Assembly (NCBI GenBank): GCA_036266835.1
Contig: DATAXD010000040.1
Coordinates: 1 to 64,000, forward strand
Source: Galbitalea sp036266835
GTDB taxonomy: Bacteria; Actinomycetota; Actinomycetes; Actinomycetales; Microbacteriaceae
Direction of reading: 5' to 3'
DNA: 64,000 nucleotides
Shown here one piece after another: positions 18,778-28,250 of the stretch. The notes under the pieces are model-generated. The model was not told the DNA's origin. It was given only the letters and a program-made list of their open reading frames with translations, and made no database searches. The position numbers and the translations under genes are program-made. Within the stretch, counting starts at the first letter, position 1. Every line of letters begins with the position of its first letter.

Positions 18778-19508
18778 GAGTCGGCCTCCAGAGAATCCAT
18801 CGCAATCGCGGACAGGTCGATCGTATCGGCAGCCGCACTTGCCAGCGCGTTCTCCACGGCGCTGCGCACCAGCGGCGCAAGGATGCGGCCGGGTTCGTCG
18901 ATGCCGATGCCTGCCAGTTCATCCGTCGCCTGCCTGATGATCGCCGAGGAGAAGTTGGCCGCAACCGCAATCGCCTCCGCGTATGCCGGCCGATCCGCTT
19001 CGGCAACAACGATCGGCTCTGCCCCCATTTCGACGACCAGCGCCATTCCGATCGGCTGCACGACGGTCGCCGCCGTGACCGCGCAATAGCTGTCGCGGAG
19101 GCGAACGAGGTCGATGCTCGTGCCGGTGAACGCCATCGCCGGATGTATCGCGAGCGGAATCGCACCGAGCGCCTGCGCGGGGGCAAGTACGTCCACGCCG
19201 AACGACGGGGCCGTGTGTACGACCAGCTGGCCCTGTTGCCAGGCTCCGGTCGCCGCAAGACCGGCGACAAGCGACTCGAGTGCGGCATCAGGAACGGCCA
19301 GGATCACCAGTTCGCTGCGCTCCAGGATGTCGGGTATTTCGAGGATCGGCACCCCCGGCAGCATTGCTTCGGCTCGATCCCGGCTGGACGAGGACACCGC
19401 CGAGATGCCCACGAGAGCGTGCCCGGCGGCACCGAGAGCGGCACCGAAGACGGGTCCCACCCGGCCTGCGCCGATGACGCCGACGCCGAGACGACCCGAC
19501 CGCTCCAT
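18774..19508 (-). CDS. Rossmann-fold / DUF2520 protein
   Basis: 244 aa. N-terminal NAD(P)-binding motif LGVGVIGAGRVGPVFGAAL, middle region VVHTAPSFGVDVLAPAQALGA and HPAMAFTGTSIDLVRL, and a C-terminal helical DUF2520 domain (about 140-240). This family is distantly related to ketopantoate reductase and often sits next to panC. A role in pantothenate synthesis is plausible but unproven. Its ATG overlaps the preceding stop as TGATG and its stop overlaps panC. Confidence 0.85.
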   Translation of the reverse strand: MERSGRLGVGVIGAGRVGPVFGAALGAAGHALVGISAVSSSSRDRAEAMLPGVPILEIPDILERSELVILAVPDAALESLVAGLAATGAWQQGQLVVHTAPSFGVDVLAPAQALGAIPLAIHPAMAFTGTSIDLVRLRDSYCAVTAATVVQPIGMALVVEMGAEPIVVAEADRPAYAEAIAVAANFSSAIIRQATDELAGIGIDEPGRILAPLVRSAVENALASAAADTIDLSAIAMDSLEADS

Positions 19509-21082
19509 CAGGTCACCTGGCCGTCGGCCAGCCAGCGGTGCGTCGCATCCGACCGAACCGCGTCCACTACTTCGGCGGATACCTCACCGAAGAATGTGAC
19601 GGCGGCGGCGCGATCTACCGCGCCAAGCTCGGCTCGCACCGGGCCGAGGACGGTGTGCACGTGAACTCGCGCCAGGCGAAGCATCCGATACAGCGGACCC
19701 TGCGTGATGGCGATGCTCTGCACTCGGGCCTCGGGAACGATCGTCAGCCGCCGCCAGATCGCACCCTCGCGCAGCAGTACGATTCCCGTCAACCGCGCGA
19801 ATCCGTTGCGCCGCCGGGACAGCAGGCGCACCAGGCGGGCGCGACGGGGAGAGTTGGTAAATCCGCCCGCCTCGCGAGATCCGATGATTCCCGCAATGAA
19901 GACCGCGGGGGCAGCGGGCCCGGCTCCCGGAACCAGCAGCGCAAGTACGCGCAGCACGTCATCGAGATTGCCGACCGGAAGAATGGTCGTGTTGCGCTGG
20001 GCGTCGGCCCCCTTGGCGTTGGACTTGGATGCCCGATTCACGCGAATCTCCCACCAGCCGGGGAGTCGCCAGAGGATCGGCTGCCGGACCTGCACCGAGT
20101 GAATCCGCCCGGGCGGCAGAGTCTCGTTGCTGAGGGTGAGCAGGCCGAATCCGACCCGGATGCCGTCCGGGGTCGACGCGATCGAGTACCGCAGCGACTT
20201 TGTGAAGCGACGGAACAGGAAACTTCCGAGCGCAAGCACGAGCGGCACCAGAAAGTAGATGATGACAAAGCCGCCGATCGCTGCCGCCCACACCGCCGTC
20301 GCGGCGATGAGCACGAGCAGCGTGAACGTGGTGTCGTGCAGCAGGATCGAACCCACGAGCCGCCCCACGTGAACCTTGACTACCGATTCCGGGGGCGCAA
20401 GATTCGGGTCGAGCTCCGGCGCCACGAACTCCGCGACTCGCTGTTCGACGAATCCGCGCGGATCCGCGAGTCGCGCCTCGTCCGCTTCCCGCTGCCGACT
20501 GCCCGACGCGAGCCGGAGGATGTCGAGCCGCAGACCATCCGCATTCGACGACGACAGGTAGTCGAGCCGCACATTCGCGTCGTGACCGGCAACATCGATC
20601 TCGAGTCGCGCCGCTCCAACCAGGCGGGCGAAGAATGGCCGCACGATGTTGATGCCCTGGATGCGGTCCAGTCGGCCTTTGCGGTAGCTGCGGCGGATGA
20701 GTCCGCTGCGCACCTCGACGACCTCATCCGTAATCCGGAAGGTGTGAACGCGCCACGAAAGGTAGAAGACGAGGACGACCAGGGCGAGCACGAGCGCGGC
20801 GGCGAGAAGAACGGGAATGAGCCTGCCATGACCGGCTAGGAAGATTACCGGGTCACCGTCGTCGTGCGCGTGCGGCTGTCCGAAAAGCAGATCGATGATC
20901 TGCTGCCGAGCCTGCGAAACCAGATACCCGGCGATTGCGATGATGACGATGCCCCCTCGCAGCAGCGGGGTCGCCGGGTGCAGCCGGTGCCATTCGCCAT
21001 CCGCCAGCCGGGTCGCGAGAACCGCATTGCCGGGCAGAAGGTCCTTGACCGGATCGCCCTGCGGTGCGTCTTCGGTCGTCAC
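19508..21082 (-). CDS. Multi-PH-domain membrane protein (YdbT-like)
   Basis: 524 aa. Two paired membrane-helix regions (about 45-65 and 90-115; again about 245-290) alternate with three bacterial PH-like (DUF304/bPH2) domains; typical pieces are VHTFRITDEVVEVRSGLIRR, GRLDRIQGINIVRPF and ETLPPGRIHSVQVRQPI. Resembles Bacillus YdbT, encoded beside YdbS, a pair tied to membrane homeostasis and resistance to some bacteriocins. Overlaps the 161-aa partner by ATGA. Confidence 0.88.
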   Translation of the reverse strand: MTTEDAPQGDPVKDLLPGNAVLATRLADGEWHRLHPATPLLRGGIVIIAIAGYLVSQARQQIIDLLFGQPHAHDDGDPVIFLAGHGRLIPVLLAAALVLALVVLVFYLSWRVHTFRITDEVVEVRSGLIRRSYRKGRLDRIQGINIVRPFFARLVGAARLEIDVAGHDANVRLDYLSSSNADGLRLDILRLASGSRQREADEARLADPRGFVEQRVAEFVAPELDPNLAPPESVVKVHVGRLVGSILLHDTTFTLLVLIAATAVWAAAIGGFVIIYFLVPLVLALGSFLFRRFTKSLRYSIASTPDGIRVGFGLLTLSNETLPPGRIHSVQVRQPILWRLPGWWEIRVNRASKSNAKGADAQRNTTILPVGNLDDVLRVLALLVPGAGPAAPAVFIAGIIGSREAGGFTNSPRRARLVRLLSRRRNGFARLTGIVLLREGAIWRRLTIVPEARVQSIAITQGPLYRMLRLARVHVHTVLGPVRAELGAVDRAAAVTFFGEVSAEVVDAVRSDATHRWLADGQVT

Positions 21083-21564
21083 AGACCTGCCCGTCGGGTC
21101 TCCGCGACGGTGACAAGGTGATCGCGCAGTTCCTCGGCTTCCGCCATCGGCAGTCCCGGAATGATCACACCGCTGGATGCCGCGGCCGTAACGAAGTGCA
21201 GGTCGCTGAGCCCAAGAGCCCGAGACAGCGGGCCACGGGTGATGTCGACCAGCTGCATCCGTCCGTACGGAACCGACACGAATCTCTGGAACAGCAGCCC
21301 ACGCCGAAACAGCAGGTCATCGTCGCGGAGCTGGTATCCGATGGCGCGAACCCGACGCGGGATGAACGCGATGATCGCACCCATTAGAACCAGCACGATC
21401 AATGGCGCCATCCACCACAGCGAGCCTGCGTACAGGAACGTCGGAATGGCCGAGACCACCACGAACAGGATGGTGAGCACCACAACCCCCGAGACGTCCA
21501 CGAACACGTACTTTCGTGAAACTCGACGCCACTCGACGCCCGGCAGCTCGAGACGGTTCGTCAC
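21079..21564 (-). CDS. PH-domain membrane protein (YdbS-like)
   Basis: 161 aa. Two adjacent membrane helices (about 22-44 and 49-70) then one bPH2 domain with VRAIGYQLRDDDLLFRRGLL, FVSVPYGRMQLVDITRGPL and a C-terminal helix. Size and order match YdbS, the partner of YdbT. The pair probably forms a membrane complex. Confidence 0.88.
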   Translation of the reverse strand: MTNRLELPGVEWRRVSRKYVFVDVSGVVVLTILFVVVSAIPTFLYAGSLWWMAPLIVLVLMGAIIAFIPRRVRAIGYQLRDDDLLFRRGLLFQRFVSVPYGRMQLVDITRGPLSRALGLSDLHFVTAAASSGVIIPGLPMAEAEELRDHLVTVAETRRAGL

Positions 21565-21592
21565 GCGTACCCCATCCTTGCTTTCTTGAGTT

Positions 21593-22078
21593 CTACCGCG
21601 GACGCGTTGCCGCCGGGTCGTTCCGGTCGCCCTTGTCCTTGTCGTCGGGCGGGATGCTGCACATGTTCTCCGCCACCAGCCCGCAAGCGAGCAGGATGAC
21701 CGACCCCAGAACCGCTGCGCCGGACGTGAAAATCGAGCCTACCCCGGCAACCACGGAGCGAGTGAGCAGGTAGCTGGCAATCGCCACCGTCGCACCGAAG
21801 ATGAGGGAACCGGCAATGCTGGATGCCTTTGCGAGCACCACGACCCGCGTTGCGTAAAACGGATCGACACGGTGATTCTCACGATCACGGACCGCACGAC
21901 GAACGGGCAGCGCGAGCGCAACGACGACGAGGCCGATAAGAGTGAGAAGGATGGCGAGGGTGAACGGTGGGATGATCGCGGCTGCACCCGATGCCGTGAG
22001 GGCGGATTGCAGGAACCACGCGATGATGGCAGCCGCGATCGCGTAGATCACAAGACTGAGCGGTCTGGTGCGTTTCAC
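21593..22078 (-). CDS. DUF3180 membrane protein
   Basis: 161 aa from the GTG at 22078, which overlaps the folK stop as GTGA. Earlier starts in the same frame would lie inside folK. Four hydrophobic segments in two hairpins (LVIYAIAAAIIAWFLQSAL; FTLAILLTLIGLVVVALALP; then about residues 80-105 and 112-140). DUF3180 proteins habitually follow folK in Actinobacteria. Function unknown. Confidence 0.85.
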   Translation of the reverse strand: MKRTRPLSLVIYAIAAAIIAWFLQSALTASGAAAIIPPFTLAILLTLIGLVVVALALPVRRAVRDRENHRVDPFYATRVVVLAKASSIAGSLIFGATVAIASYLLTRSVVAGVGSIFTSGAAVLGSVILLACGLVAENMCSIPPDDKDKGDRNDPAATRPR

Positions 22079-22584
22079 GAATCGGCCTCCGCACGGTAGC
22101 GTGGCACATCCTCGAGGGCGGCGGGAAGTGCATCGATCCTGCCGATGCCCGGCAACTGTGCTTCGGGATCGAGCTCGAGCCATGGCACGACCACGAACGC
22201 TCGAACCGCGGCCTGAGGATGCGGCAGGACGAGAGTTTCGGTCTGAAGCTCGAGGTCGCCCATCGTGACCATGTCGATGTCGAGCGTGCGATCCGCCCAA
22301 CGCACGTCACGAGTTCGGCCATGATCGTGCTCGATGCGGTTGAGCGCGGCGAGCAAGGCGGCCGGCTCCATTGTCGTGGTCAGGCTGACGACCTGATTGA
22401 GGTAGCGGGGAGCGGCCGCATCCGCTCCATCGGGTTTGAGCGCCACGGTTTCGTAGACGCTCGATAGGCCGTTCAGCACGATGCCGTCGAGCGCCGCGAG
22501 CTCGTCGACGGCATCCGAAAGCGTGCGTCCGCGATCCCCGAGGTTGCTGCCGAGCGACAGGATCGCCAGCAGGGAACTGGTCAC
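22075..22584 (-). CDS. folK: 6-hydroxymethyl-7,8-dihydropterin pyrophosphokinase
   Basis: 169 aa, GTG start overlapping the folB stop. ILSLGSNLGDRGRTL at the N-terminus, YLNQVVSLTT, and the HPPK signature region WADRTLDIDMVTMGD followed by LPHPQAAVRAFVVVPWLELD. Transfers pyrophosphate from ATP to the pterin before DHPS. Length and motifs are standard. Confidence 0.97.
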   Translation of the reverse strand: MTSSLLAILSLGSNLGDRGRTLSDAVDELAALDGIVLNGLSSVYETVALKPDGADAAAPRYLNQVVSLTTTMEPAALLAALNRIEHDHGRTRDVRWADRTLDIDMVTMGDLELQTETLVLPHPQAAVRAFVVVPWLELDPEAQLPGIGRIDALPAALEDVPRYRAEADS

Positions 22585-22964
22585 GGGCGGGTCCGGGAGA
22601 TCGTGATCGAGACATCCGCGAAGGGAACTGTGATCGGCGCGGACGGCTTGTGGATCGTCACCTCGACTCGCTCGGTCGGCTCATAGTCCAGCACAATCGC
22701 GGCTACCCGCTCGGCCACGGTTTCGATGAGGTCGACCGGGTCGGTCTCGACGGCCTCGACCACCCGCTCTGCGAGCTCCCCATAATCAACCGTGCTCGCG
22801 AGTTCATCGCTCGATGCCGCTCGACGGGTATCCAGCCACATGGTGAGGTCAATGACGAATTCCTGGCCATCACTTCGCTCGTGCCCAAAGACACCGTGGT
22901 GGCCGAACGCGCGCAGGCCGGTGAGTGTGAGGCGATCGGATGGCGTCGCAGGCCTCTCAGCCAC
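22581..22964 (-). CDS. folB: Dihydroneopterin aldolase
   Basis: 127 aa. LTLTGLRAFGHHGVFGHERS contains the conserved HHG and Glu; FVIDLTMWLD, TVDYGELAERV (active-site Tyr) and VTIHKPSAPI with the catalytic Lys follow. Overlaps folP by eight bases and folK by four. Produces 6-hydroxymethyl-dihydropterin for folate synthesis. Confidence 0.96.
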   Translation of the reverse strand: MAERPATPSDRLTLTGLRAFGHHGVFGHERSDGQEFVIDLTMWLDTRRAASSDELASTVDYGELAERVVEAVETDPVDLIETVAERVAAIVLDYEPTERVEVTIHKPSAPITVPFADVSITISRTRP

Positions 22965-23811
22965 TCACGCCGCCCGTGTGCCAGGCGCTCCAGACGTCGA
23001 GCGCGGTCGCGGTGGCCGCCACGTTGTGGACTCGCAGTCCCCAGACTCCGGCCTGCGCCGCAAGCGCGCCGATCACGGCCGTCGCGAAGTCTCGCTCCTG
23101 GGTTGGTGCGTCCTCGCCGGCGAATGGAGCCAGAAATCTCTTGCGCGACGCACCGATCATGAGCGGGTAGCCCAGCGTCTCGAGCTCGGGCAGTGCCTTC
23201 AGAATCGCCCAGTTGTGCTGCGAGGTCTTCGCGAAGCCGAGGCCGGGATCGAGCACAATCTTGTCGGGTGTGATGCCCCAGACCAGGAGCTCCGCGATGC
23301 GGGCCTTCAGCGCATCCCGAACCTCGGCCACGACATCGTCGTAGATCGCTTCGGCATCCATCGACTCGCTGGGACCGCGCCAGTGCGACGCGATGTAATG
23401 AACGCCCGTTTCGGCCACCGTGCGATACATCTGCGGATCGGCGAGACCTCCGGAGACATCATTAACGACGAGAACGCCGGCCTCGACCGCCGCGAGCGCG
23501 GTGGACGAGTTCATCGTGTCGATGCTGACCGGCACGCCGAGTTCGATGAGCTCCTTGAGCACCGGGATGACGCGCTTCTGTTCCTTCGCAGGATCGAGCC
23601 GCTTCGCACCCGGCCGGGTGGATTCACCGCCGACATCAACGAAGTCGGCGCCTGCGGTGCGCATCGCGACCGCGTGATCGACCGCGGCATCCACATCCGT
23701 GTATTTGCCGCCGTCGCTGAACGAGTCTGGCGTGACATTGAGCACGCCCACGATGACCGGACGACGGCGGTCGGGCACGGTTGGACGGATGCGCGCCAAT
23801 CCGCTAGCCAT
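22957..23811 (-). CDS. folP: Dihydropteroate synthase
   Basis: 284 aa from the ATG at 23811, which overlaps the folE end by eight bases; longer readings lie inside folE. DHPS signatures VGVLNVTPDSFSDGGKY and DVGGESTRPGAKRL, then NDVSGGLAD, DPGLGFAKTSQHNW and MIGASRKRFLAPF. Condenses pterin pyrophosphate with p-aminobenzoate and is the sulfonamide target. Confidence 0.97.
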   Translation of the reverse strand: MASGLARIRPTVPDRRRPVIVGVLNVTPDSFSDGGKYTDVDAAVDHAVAMRTAGADFVDVGGESTRPGAKRLDPAKEQKRVIPVLKELIELGVPVSIDTMNSSTALAAVEAGVLVVNDVSGGLADPQMYRTVAETGVHYIASHWRGPSESMDAEAIYDDVVAEVRDALKARIAELLVWGITPDKIVLDPGLGFAKTSQHNWAILKALPELETLGYPLMIGASRKRFLAPFAGEDAPTQERDFATAVIGALAAQAGVWGLRVHNVAATATALDVWSAWHTGGVSG

Positions 23812-24400
23812 TGATCGTGCTCCCCGCTCCGCCCAGAAGTGCAAGAACCCCGGCTTGCCTTGCCGGATCACTGAGCGTACCGCGAGTAGCGAGAGTAAGG
23901 GTGGTGCTTTTGGTCTGTCGCGTCCCGCGAGCGGTGACGCAGCCGTGCGTCGCATCGAGAACGACCAGCACGCCGACGGCCTCAAGGCCGGTGTACAGCG
24001 TTTCGGCGATTTCTTCCGTTAGCCGCTCCTGGAGCTGCGGGCGCGACGCGAGCGTCTCGACGACGCGCGGCAGCTTTCCGAGCCCCACGATGCGGCGACC
24101 CGGGATGTACGCGACGTGTGCGACGCCCGTGAACGGAAGAAGGTGATGCTCACACATCGAGCGGAAGTCGATGTCTCGGAGCAGTACGAGTTCGCTCAAC
24201 TCGCCGGGCTCCAGGGACAGCTCGGTCGCATCCGCGAGGTGAATCTGCGGATCGACGCCGATGCCGCTGAAGAAGTCCGCATACGACTCCGCGACCCGCG
24301 CGGGCGTCGTGGTCAAACCGGGTCGGGAAGGATCCTCGCCGATCGCGGCAAGGATTTCGGCGACCGCCGCCTCGACTCGCCCCTTGTCGATGGGAGCCAC
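23804..24400 (-). CDS. folE: GTP cyclohydrolase I
   Basis: 198 aa, GTG start eight bases after the ftsH stop. Zinc ligands and active site in FRSMCEHHLLPFTGVAHVAY and THGCVTARG; RQLQERLTEEI-type helix near residue 125 (SRPQLQERLTEEIAETL). First enzyme of the folate pathway. Cotranscribed with folP-folB-folK. Confidence 0.97.
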   Translation of the reverse strand: MAPIDKGRVEAAVAEILAAIGEDPSRPGLTTTPARVAESYADFFSGIGVDPQIHLADATELSLEPGELSELVLLRDIDFRSMCEHHLLPFTGVAHVAYIPGRRIVGLGKLPRVVETLASRPQLQERLTEEIAETLYTGLEAVGVLVVLDATHGCVTARGTRQTKSTTLTLATRGTLSDPARQAGVLALLGGAGSTING

Positions 24401-24408
24401 CTACGCGC

Positions 24409-26421
24409 CTAGGCGGTGGCGATGCCGGGAGACTTGCGCGGCTGCGGGTTGCGCTTCGGCTTCGACGGCGCATCCGAAGAGATCGCGCCATCGACGACAC
24501 CCTCGTCGATCGGCGCCTTCGACGGCACCTTCACGGCAGGCAGGTTCGACACCGGACGCGACTTGCTCGAGAGCCACTGTGGGCGCTCGGGCAGCTTCTT
24601 CACGTCCTTGAAGATCGCGGCCAGCTGCTCGTGGTCGAGGGTCTCCTTGTCGAGCAACTCGCTCGCCAGGTGATCGAGGATGTCGCGGTTCTCGTTGAGG
24701 ACCTGCCACGCCTCGGTGTGAGCCTGCTCGATGAGCTGGCGCACCTCCTCGTCGACGACCTCGGCGATGTTCTCGGAGTAGTCACGCGAGCCGGAATCGC
24801 GGCCCATGAGCGGCTCGCCCGCCGTATTGCCGAGCTTGACGGAGCCGATGGCGGCGCTCATGCCGTATTCGGTCACCATCTTGCGCGCCGTCACGGTGGC
24901 CTTCTCGATGTCGTTGGAGGCCCCGCTCGTCGGGTCGTGGAACACGATCTCTTCTGCGACACGCCCGCCCATCGCGTAGGCGAGCTGGTCGAGCAGCTCG
25001 TTTCGCGTAATCGAGTACTTGTCCTGGATCGGCAGCACCATCGTGTAGCCGAGAGCACGTCCGCGCGGCAGGATCGTGATCTTCGTGACCGGGTCGGTGT
25101 GGCGCATCGCGGCTGCGGCGAGCGCGTGGCCGCCCTCGTGGTACGCGGTGATGAGCTTTTCCTTGTCGGCCATGATGCGCGATCGACGCTGCGGGCCAGC
25201 CATCACGCGATCGACGGCCTCATCCAGAGCGCGGTTGTCGATCAGCTGGGCGTGCGAGCGTGCGGTCAACAGGGCGGCCTCGTTCAGGACGTTGGCGAGG
25301 TCCGCGCCCGTGAAGCCCGGAGTCTTGCGCGCGAGCACTTCGAGGTTGACGCCCGCCGCGAGCGGCTTGCCCCGCCCGTGCACCTCGAGGATGCGCTGGC
25401 GGCCCTTGAGGTCCGGCGCGTCAACACCGATCTGCCGGTCGAATCGGCCAGGGCGGAGCAGGGCCGGGTCGAGGACATCCGGACGGTTGGTCGCGGCGAT
25501 CAGGATGACGTTGGTCTTGACGTCGAATCCGTCCATCTCGACCAGGAGCTGGTTCAGGGTCTGCTCGCGCTCGTCGTTACCGCCACCGATACCGGCGCCG
25601 CGGTGACGACCAACCGCGTCGATCTCGTCAACGAAGATGATCGACGGTGAGTTCTCCTTCGCCTGCGTGAACAGGTCGCGGACGCGGCTCGCGCCAACGC
25701 CGACAAACATTTCGACGAAGTCGGAACCGGAGATCGAATAGAACGGAACGCCCGCCTCGCCGGCGACCGCGCGAGCGAGCAGGGTCTTACCGGTTCCGGG
25801 AGGGCCGTACAGGAGCACGCCCTTCGGGATGCGAGCTCCGACCGCCTGGAAACGGGCCGGATCCTTCAGGAAGTCCTTGATCTCTTCGAGTTCCTCGATC
25901 GCCTCGTCGGCGCCGGCAACATCCGCAAAGGTGACCTTCGCCGCATCCTTACCGATGAGGCGCGCCTTGGACTTGCCGAACTGCATGACGCGGTTACCGC
26001 CACCCTGCATGCCGCGGAACAGGAAGAACACGACGACACCGAACAACAGGAGCGGAAGAACGAGGCTCCAGATCGTGGACCAGATGCTGGTCTGGTCGAC
26101 CTGGTCGTCATAGGTGACGGAGGAATTCTCGGCGGCCGCCTTGTTGATCGCGGCGATCACTTCGGGCCCGCGCGGCGTCACGTAATAGAACTGAACGAGC
26201 TTGTTGCCCTTGTACGGCGTTGACAGCGTCAGGTTGACGTACTGCGCAGGATCGTGAGTGGAAATCTTTGACACGGTGTCGCCCTTGAGCAGGTGCAGAC
26301 CCTGCTCAGTGGTGATCGAGTGGAAACCAACGGTCGTCAGCAGGGTCAGCGCTACGTACGCGCCGATGACCGCCAGAACAATCCAGATGATCGGTCCGCG
26401 AAGGAAACGCTTTATGTCCAT
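24409..26421 (-). CDS. ftsH: ATP-dependent zinc metalloprotease FtsH
   Basis: 670 aa. Two membrane helices (about 11-31 and 115-135) flank an extracytoplasmic domain; AAA domain with GPPGTGKTLLARA, IIFVDEIDAVGRHRG and the SRH arginines in LLRPGRFDRQIG; zinc motif HEGGHALAAA and downstream Asp ligand. Degrades membrane and short-lived proteins. The C-terminal tail (about 615-670) is Pro/Lys/Ser-rich and poorly conserved. Confidence 0.97.
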   Translation of the reverse strand: MDIKRFLRGPIIWIVLAVIGAYVALTLLTTVGFHSITTEQGLHLLKGDTVSKISTHDPAQYVNLTLSTPYKGNKLVQFYYVTPRGPEVIAAINKAAAENSSVTYDDQVDQTSIWSTIWSLVLPLLLFGVVVFFLFRGMQGGGNRVMQFGKSKARLIGKDAAKVTFADVAGADEAIEELEEIKDFLKDPARFQAVGARIPKGVLLYGPPGTGKTLLARAVAGEAGVPFYSISGSDFVEMFVGVGASRVRDLFTQAKENSPSIIFVDEIDAVGRHRGAGIGGGNDEREQTLNQLLVEMDGFDVKTNVILIAATNRPDVLDPALLRPGRFDRQIGVDAPDLKGRQRILEVHGRGKPLAAGVNLEVLARKTPGFTGADLANVLNEAALLTARSHAQLIDNRALDEAVDRVMAGPQRRSRIMADKEKLITAYHEGGHALAAAAMRHTDPVTKITILPRGRALGYTMVLPIQDKYSITRNELLDQLAYAMGGRVAEEIVFHDPTSGASNDIEKATVTARKMVTEYGMSAAIGSVKLGNTAGEPLMGRDSGSRDYSENIAEVVDEEVRQLIEQAHTEAWQVLNENRDILDHLASELLDKETLDHEQLAAIFKDVKKLPERPQWLSSKSRPVSNLPAVKVPSKAPIDEGVVDGAISSDAPSKPKRNPQPRKSPGIATA

Positions 26422-26568
26422 GATGAATCGGGCGCCGAGTAGCCCTTCACCTTCCGTGAGATATGTTCTGCAAGGTTACCCCGGTACCCCTTGGTGCCCG
26501 CTGGATGTTTGCCCTAGGCGTAACCCCAGTCCGTGGGACAAGTTCGCGCGGCTCGCTGGTCGTGACTG

Positions 26569-27123
26569 CTAGTCCTCGTAGACGTACGGGGCGAGAATCG
26601 CGACATCCCGCAGGTTTCTGTAGCTCTGCGCGTAGTCGAGACCATAACCGACCACAAAGTCGTTCGGAATGTCGAAACCGAGGTAGTTGACGTGTACGTC
26701 GACCTTGGCAGCATCCGGCTTGCGCAGCAGTGCGCAGATTTCAACGGATGCTGCACCGCGCGACGCGAGGTTTGCCTGCAGCCACGACAGCGTGAGGCCC
26801 GAGTCGATGATGTCCTCGACGATGAGAACCCGGCGACCCGACAGGTCGGAGTCGAGGTCCTTCAGGATGCGCACCACACCGCTCGACTGCGTCCCGGCGC
26901 CATACGAGGAGACGGCCATCCAGTCCATGTCGACGTGCATCCGCAGCTCGCGCGCCAGGTCGGCCATGACCATGACGGCGCCCTTGAGCACGCCCACCAG
27001 AAGCGGGCGGTCGCCCGCGTAATCGACTTCAATCTGCCTGGCCAGCTCAGCGAGCTTGGAACGGATGTCCGCTTCGCTCACCAGAACGCGGGTGAGATCG
27101 CCGGGCACGTCGCTGGCTTCCAT
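26569..27123 (-). CDS. hpt: Hypoxanthine phosphoribosyltransferase
   Basis: 184 aa from the ATG at 27123, preceded by GGATAGG; a GTG two codons earlier abuts the tilS stop and is also possible. PRPP-binding loop RVLIVEDIIDSGLTLSWL, VGVLKGAVMVMADLA and a C-terminal FVVGYGLDYAQSYRNL typical of bacterial Hpt. Salvages hypoxanthine/guanine. The tilS-hpt-ftsH order is widely conserved. Confidence 0.96.
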   Translation of the reverse strand: MEASDVPGDLTRVLVSEADIRSKLAELARQIEVDYAGDRPLLVGVLKGAVMVMADLARELRMHVDMDWMAVSSYGAGTQSSGVVRILKDLDSDLSGRRVLIVEDIIDSGLTLSWLQANLASRGAASVEICALLRKPDAAKVDVHVNYLGFDIPNDFVVGYGLDYAQSYRNLRDVAILAPYVYED

Positions 27124-27129
27124 TGGCAC

Positions 27130-28173
27130 CTATCCGTTCGCCGTGAAAATGAGCAGGCCGCCCTGCCGCTCAACTCTAACGCCGGGAAGATCGAGCGGTT
27201 TTTGACCGTGCCAGTGGGTGACGAGGCGGGCGACCTCGAGCGTCTGGGCGCGACTCAGAGAGACATGGAACTCGCTCTCGACGGCGAGGCGGATGAGACG
27301 CTGCCGCAGCGCAGGCGGGTTGCTCGTGAGCGCCCGCACCGGTAGCGAGATCCCGGATTCGGCGAGTTCGGCGAGCTCCTCGGCGAGTTCTTCGGCGAAA
27401 TGGTCGAGAGCGTCACCGTCCTCGCGCAGCTGGTCGGCGGTGCGAGCCAGCGCCTCGGTGATGCCCGGGCCGAGCTCGCGCTCGAGAAGCGGCAGGACGG
27501 TTTCCCGCACCCGCACCCTGGCAAACTCGGGATCGGCGTTGTGTGGATCGATCCACGGATCGAGTCCGGAGTCCTTGCAGAACTGCAGCGTCGTCGTGCG
27601 CCGGATGCCGAGCAGTGGGCGCGCGTACGTAACCCCTCGGCCTGAGCTGGTGCCGTCGCCTGAGCTTGTCGAAGGGGCCATCCCGTGCAGGCTGGTCGCG
27701 CCGCTTCCGCGGGCAAGTCCCAGCAGCACCGTTTCGGCCTGGTCGTCCATCGTATGGCCGAGGAGAACGAGCTCCGCGCCGGTCTCTTCGGCAGCCGCAT
27801 CCAGTGCCGCATATCTCGCTGCGCGGGCTGCGGCCTCCGGACCGCCATCCGTACCTACTATTACCGCGCGAACCAGGACCGGGTCCAGGCCTAACTCGCG
27901 TGCCTGTTCCGCAGCCCGGGCAGCGACATCCGCTGATCCCTTCTGGAGGCCGTGGTCGACAATGACGGCGCCAGCCCTCAGCCCGGCGCGCGGTGCCTCG
28001 AAGGCGGTTGCTGCGGCGAGCGCCAGCGAATCCGGGCCGCCGCTGAGCGCCACGAGCACGAGCGGGCCGGGCTCGACGTGCTCGAGTCGAGGAGCGGTGG
28101 GAAGAACCTCGCGAACGGCACGGCGAACGTCAGCCATAGCGGGCGACAGTCGCGGCCGACGAGTCTGGTCCAT
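27130..28173 (-). CDS. tilS: tRNA(Ile)-lysidine synthetase
   Basis: 347 aa. PP-loop VALSGGPDSLALAAAT (SGGxDS), LLGHTMDDQAETVLLGLARG, and the actinobacterial short C-terminal region. It modifies C34 of tRNA-Ile2 (CAU). A dispersed repeat is embedded in frame (27641-27679) and adds a Ser/Gly/Thr-rich loop, STSSGDGTSSG, just after the LARGSGATSLHGM motif. The start could also be the ATG 12 codons downstream. Confidence 0.94.
   Translation of the reverse strand: MDQTRRPRLSPAMADVRRAVREVLPTAPRLEHVEPGPLVLVALSGGPDSLALAAATAFEAPRAGLRAGAVIVDHGLQKGSADVAARAAEQARELGLDPVLVRAVIVGTDGGPEAAARAARYAALDAAAEETGAELVLLGHTMDDQAETVLLGLARGSGATSLHGMAPSTSSGDGTSSGRGVTYARPLLGIRRTTTLQFCKDSGLDPWIDPHNADPEFARVRVRETVLPLLERELGPGITEALARTADQLREDGDALDHFAEELAEELAELAESGISLPVRALTSNPPALRQRLIRLAVESEFHVSLSRAQTLEVARLVTHWHGQKPLDLPGVRVERQGGLLIFTANG
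27641..27679. repeat. Dispersed repeat inserted in frame inside tilS
   Basis: Two diverged copies in tandem, CCTGAGCTGGTGCCGTCG (27641) and CCTGAGCTTGTCGAAGGGG (27659). The second is the CCTGAGCTTGTCGAAGG unit that recurs, in my knowledge, in intergenic regions of many high-GC bacteria. Here it is coding and keeps the tilS frame. Confidence 0.65.
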
Positions 28174-28250
28174 CCAGTAACGTTATTGCAGTACTTCGAG
28201 ATCACTCAGTGCCAAAAGTCAGTGACTAAGAACCACGCGAGGAGCAAGCC

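Noticed and set aside
24631..25650. 339-codon plus-strand frame opposite ftsH
   Set aside because: Antisense to a conserved gene and not protein-like.
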